A stretch of 5,877 nt of DNA from the NCBI GenBank assembly GCA_001897035.1, contig MKRS01000643.1:1-5877 (forward strand), written 5' to 3'. This document shows, in pieces, positions 5,592-5,877 of the stretch. Position numbers and translations under genes: made by a program. Within the stretch, counting starts at the first letter, position 1. Each line of letters opens with the position of its first letter. The stretch comes from Bacteroidales bacterium 45-6 (GTDB lineage Bacteria > Bacteroidota > Bacteroidia > Bacteroidales > Dysgonomonadaceae). The notes under the pieces are model-generated. The model was not told the origin of the DNA. It saw only the letters and a list, made by a program, of their open reading frames with translations, and made no database searches.

Positions 5592-5594
5592 ATG

Positions 5595-5617
5595 GCCAAA
5601 GGCTATCGGTCCTTGGC
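5595..5617. repeat. Hairpin-forming inverted repeat in the divergent intergenic region
   Basis: GCCAA-A-GG and CCTTGGC pair over seven bases with one bulged A around the loop CTATCGGT. A competing arrangement pairs TAGCCTTT (5565-5572, inside the heptads) with AAAGGCTA (5598-5605), eight perfect bases. The element is upstream of both promoters, so it is more likely an operator or structural site than a terminator. Confidence 0.5.
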
Positions 5618-5640
5618 AACAAATTATTCTTACTGCTTCA

Positions 5641-5672
5641 TTGGCTAAATTCGAGATAAATCTTTACTTTTG
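5641..5672 (+). promoter_or_regulatory. Bacteroidota-type promoter for the lipoprotein gene
   Basis: TTG at 5641-5643 serves as the -33 element and TACTTTTG at 5665-5672 is an exact TAnnTTTG -7 box, with 21 bases between them, which fits the primary sigma factor of this phylum. Transcription would start near 5679 and leave a leader of almost 100 bases before the ATG at 5777. Confidence 0.65.
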
Positions 5673-5776
5673 CATAATAGGTGTTGAAACGACAATTGTT
5701 AGGCCTATCATACCGTTTTCCCGGAACAACCTTAAAATTGAATCAATACATAATCATTAAAAATTCTGTTAGCTCT

Positions 5777-5877
5777 ATGAAAAAACTTATTTATGTGGCA
5801 GTATTGGCCTTGCTTGCGTCCTGTGCCGGACAAAAGAAAGAAAAACTGCCTTTGCTCGACGCAAAAAACTTTGAGAA
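5777..5877 (+). CDS. Lipoprotein, N-terminal fragment (possibly an aldose 1-epimerase)
   Basis: Only 33 complete codons lie inside the window. MKKLIYVAVLALLASC is a textbook type II signal peptide: two lysines, a hydrophobic stretch, and the lipobox LASC with C16 as the lipidated residue. The mature protein would begin CAGQKKEKLPLLDAKNFE and be anchored in the inner or outer membrane. No Shine-Dalgarno sequence is visible, but the A-rich stretch before the ATG is usual for the phylum. The stretch LPLLDAKNFE recalls the N-terminus of secreted Bacteroidota aldose 1-epimerases, but this is a weak resemblance and the family should be treated as undetermined. Confidence 0.8.
   Translation, partial: MKKLIYVAVLALLASCAGQKKEKLPLLDAKNFE

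Overview
The window looks like a chromosomal segment of a Bacteroidota bacterium, probably Bacteroidales or a close relative. Three things point there: TAnnTTTG-type -7 promoter boxes with almost no Shine-Dalgarno sequences, an adjacent pair resembling the glycine-lipid genes glsA/glsB, and a carboxypeptidase-regulatory-like (CarboxypepD_reg-like) protein. I cannot name the genus.

All recognisable genes except the last are on the minus strand. Reading that strand from the right edge: glsA (5509-4667) and glsB (4670-3681) overlap by four bases (ATGA) and should make acylated glycine membrane lipids. A visibly AT-richer stretch of about 3 kb follows. It holds an unrecognised 219-residue protein (3393-2734) whose start lies beside a large inverted repeat; a 234-residue membrane protein with an N-terminal Cys domain and a C-terminal CarboxypepD_reg-like domain (2638-1934); a badly deleted short-chain dehydrogenase remnant (1779-1577); and an overlapping pair of DNA-alkylation genes, an 81-residue Ada-type metal-binding protein (1553-1308) and an AlkB-family dioxygenase (1321-713). 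The left edge is the N-terminal 159 residues of MenD (menaquinone synthesis), cut by the window border.

On the plus strand, a lipoprotein gene begins at 5777 behind a good Bacteroidota promoter, divergent from glsA. The intergenic space between them carries four tandem heptads beginning TTAGC and a hairpin.

Functionally the window combines two conserved membrane and respiration functions (glycine lipids, menaquinone) around what looks like an accessory block. That block contains an alkylation-repair pair, an unknown protein and gene debris. No transposase, integrase, CRISPR array, tRNA or rRNA was seen. The least explained parts are the 219-residue protein with its inverted repeat, the Ada-like mini-protein that lacks one of the four canonical zinc cysteines, and the twice-deleted dehydrogenase remnant.
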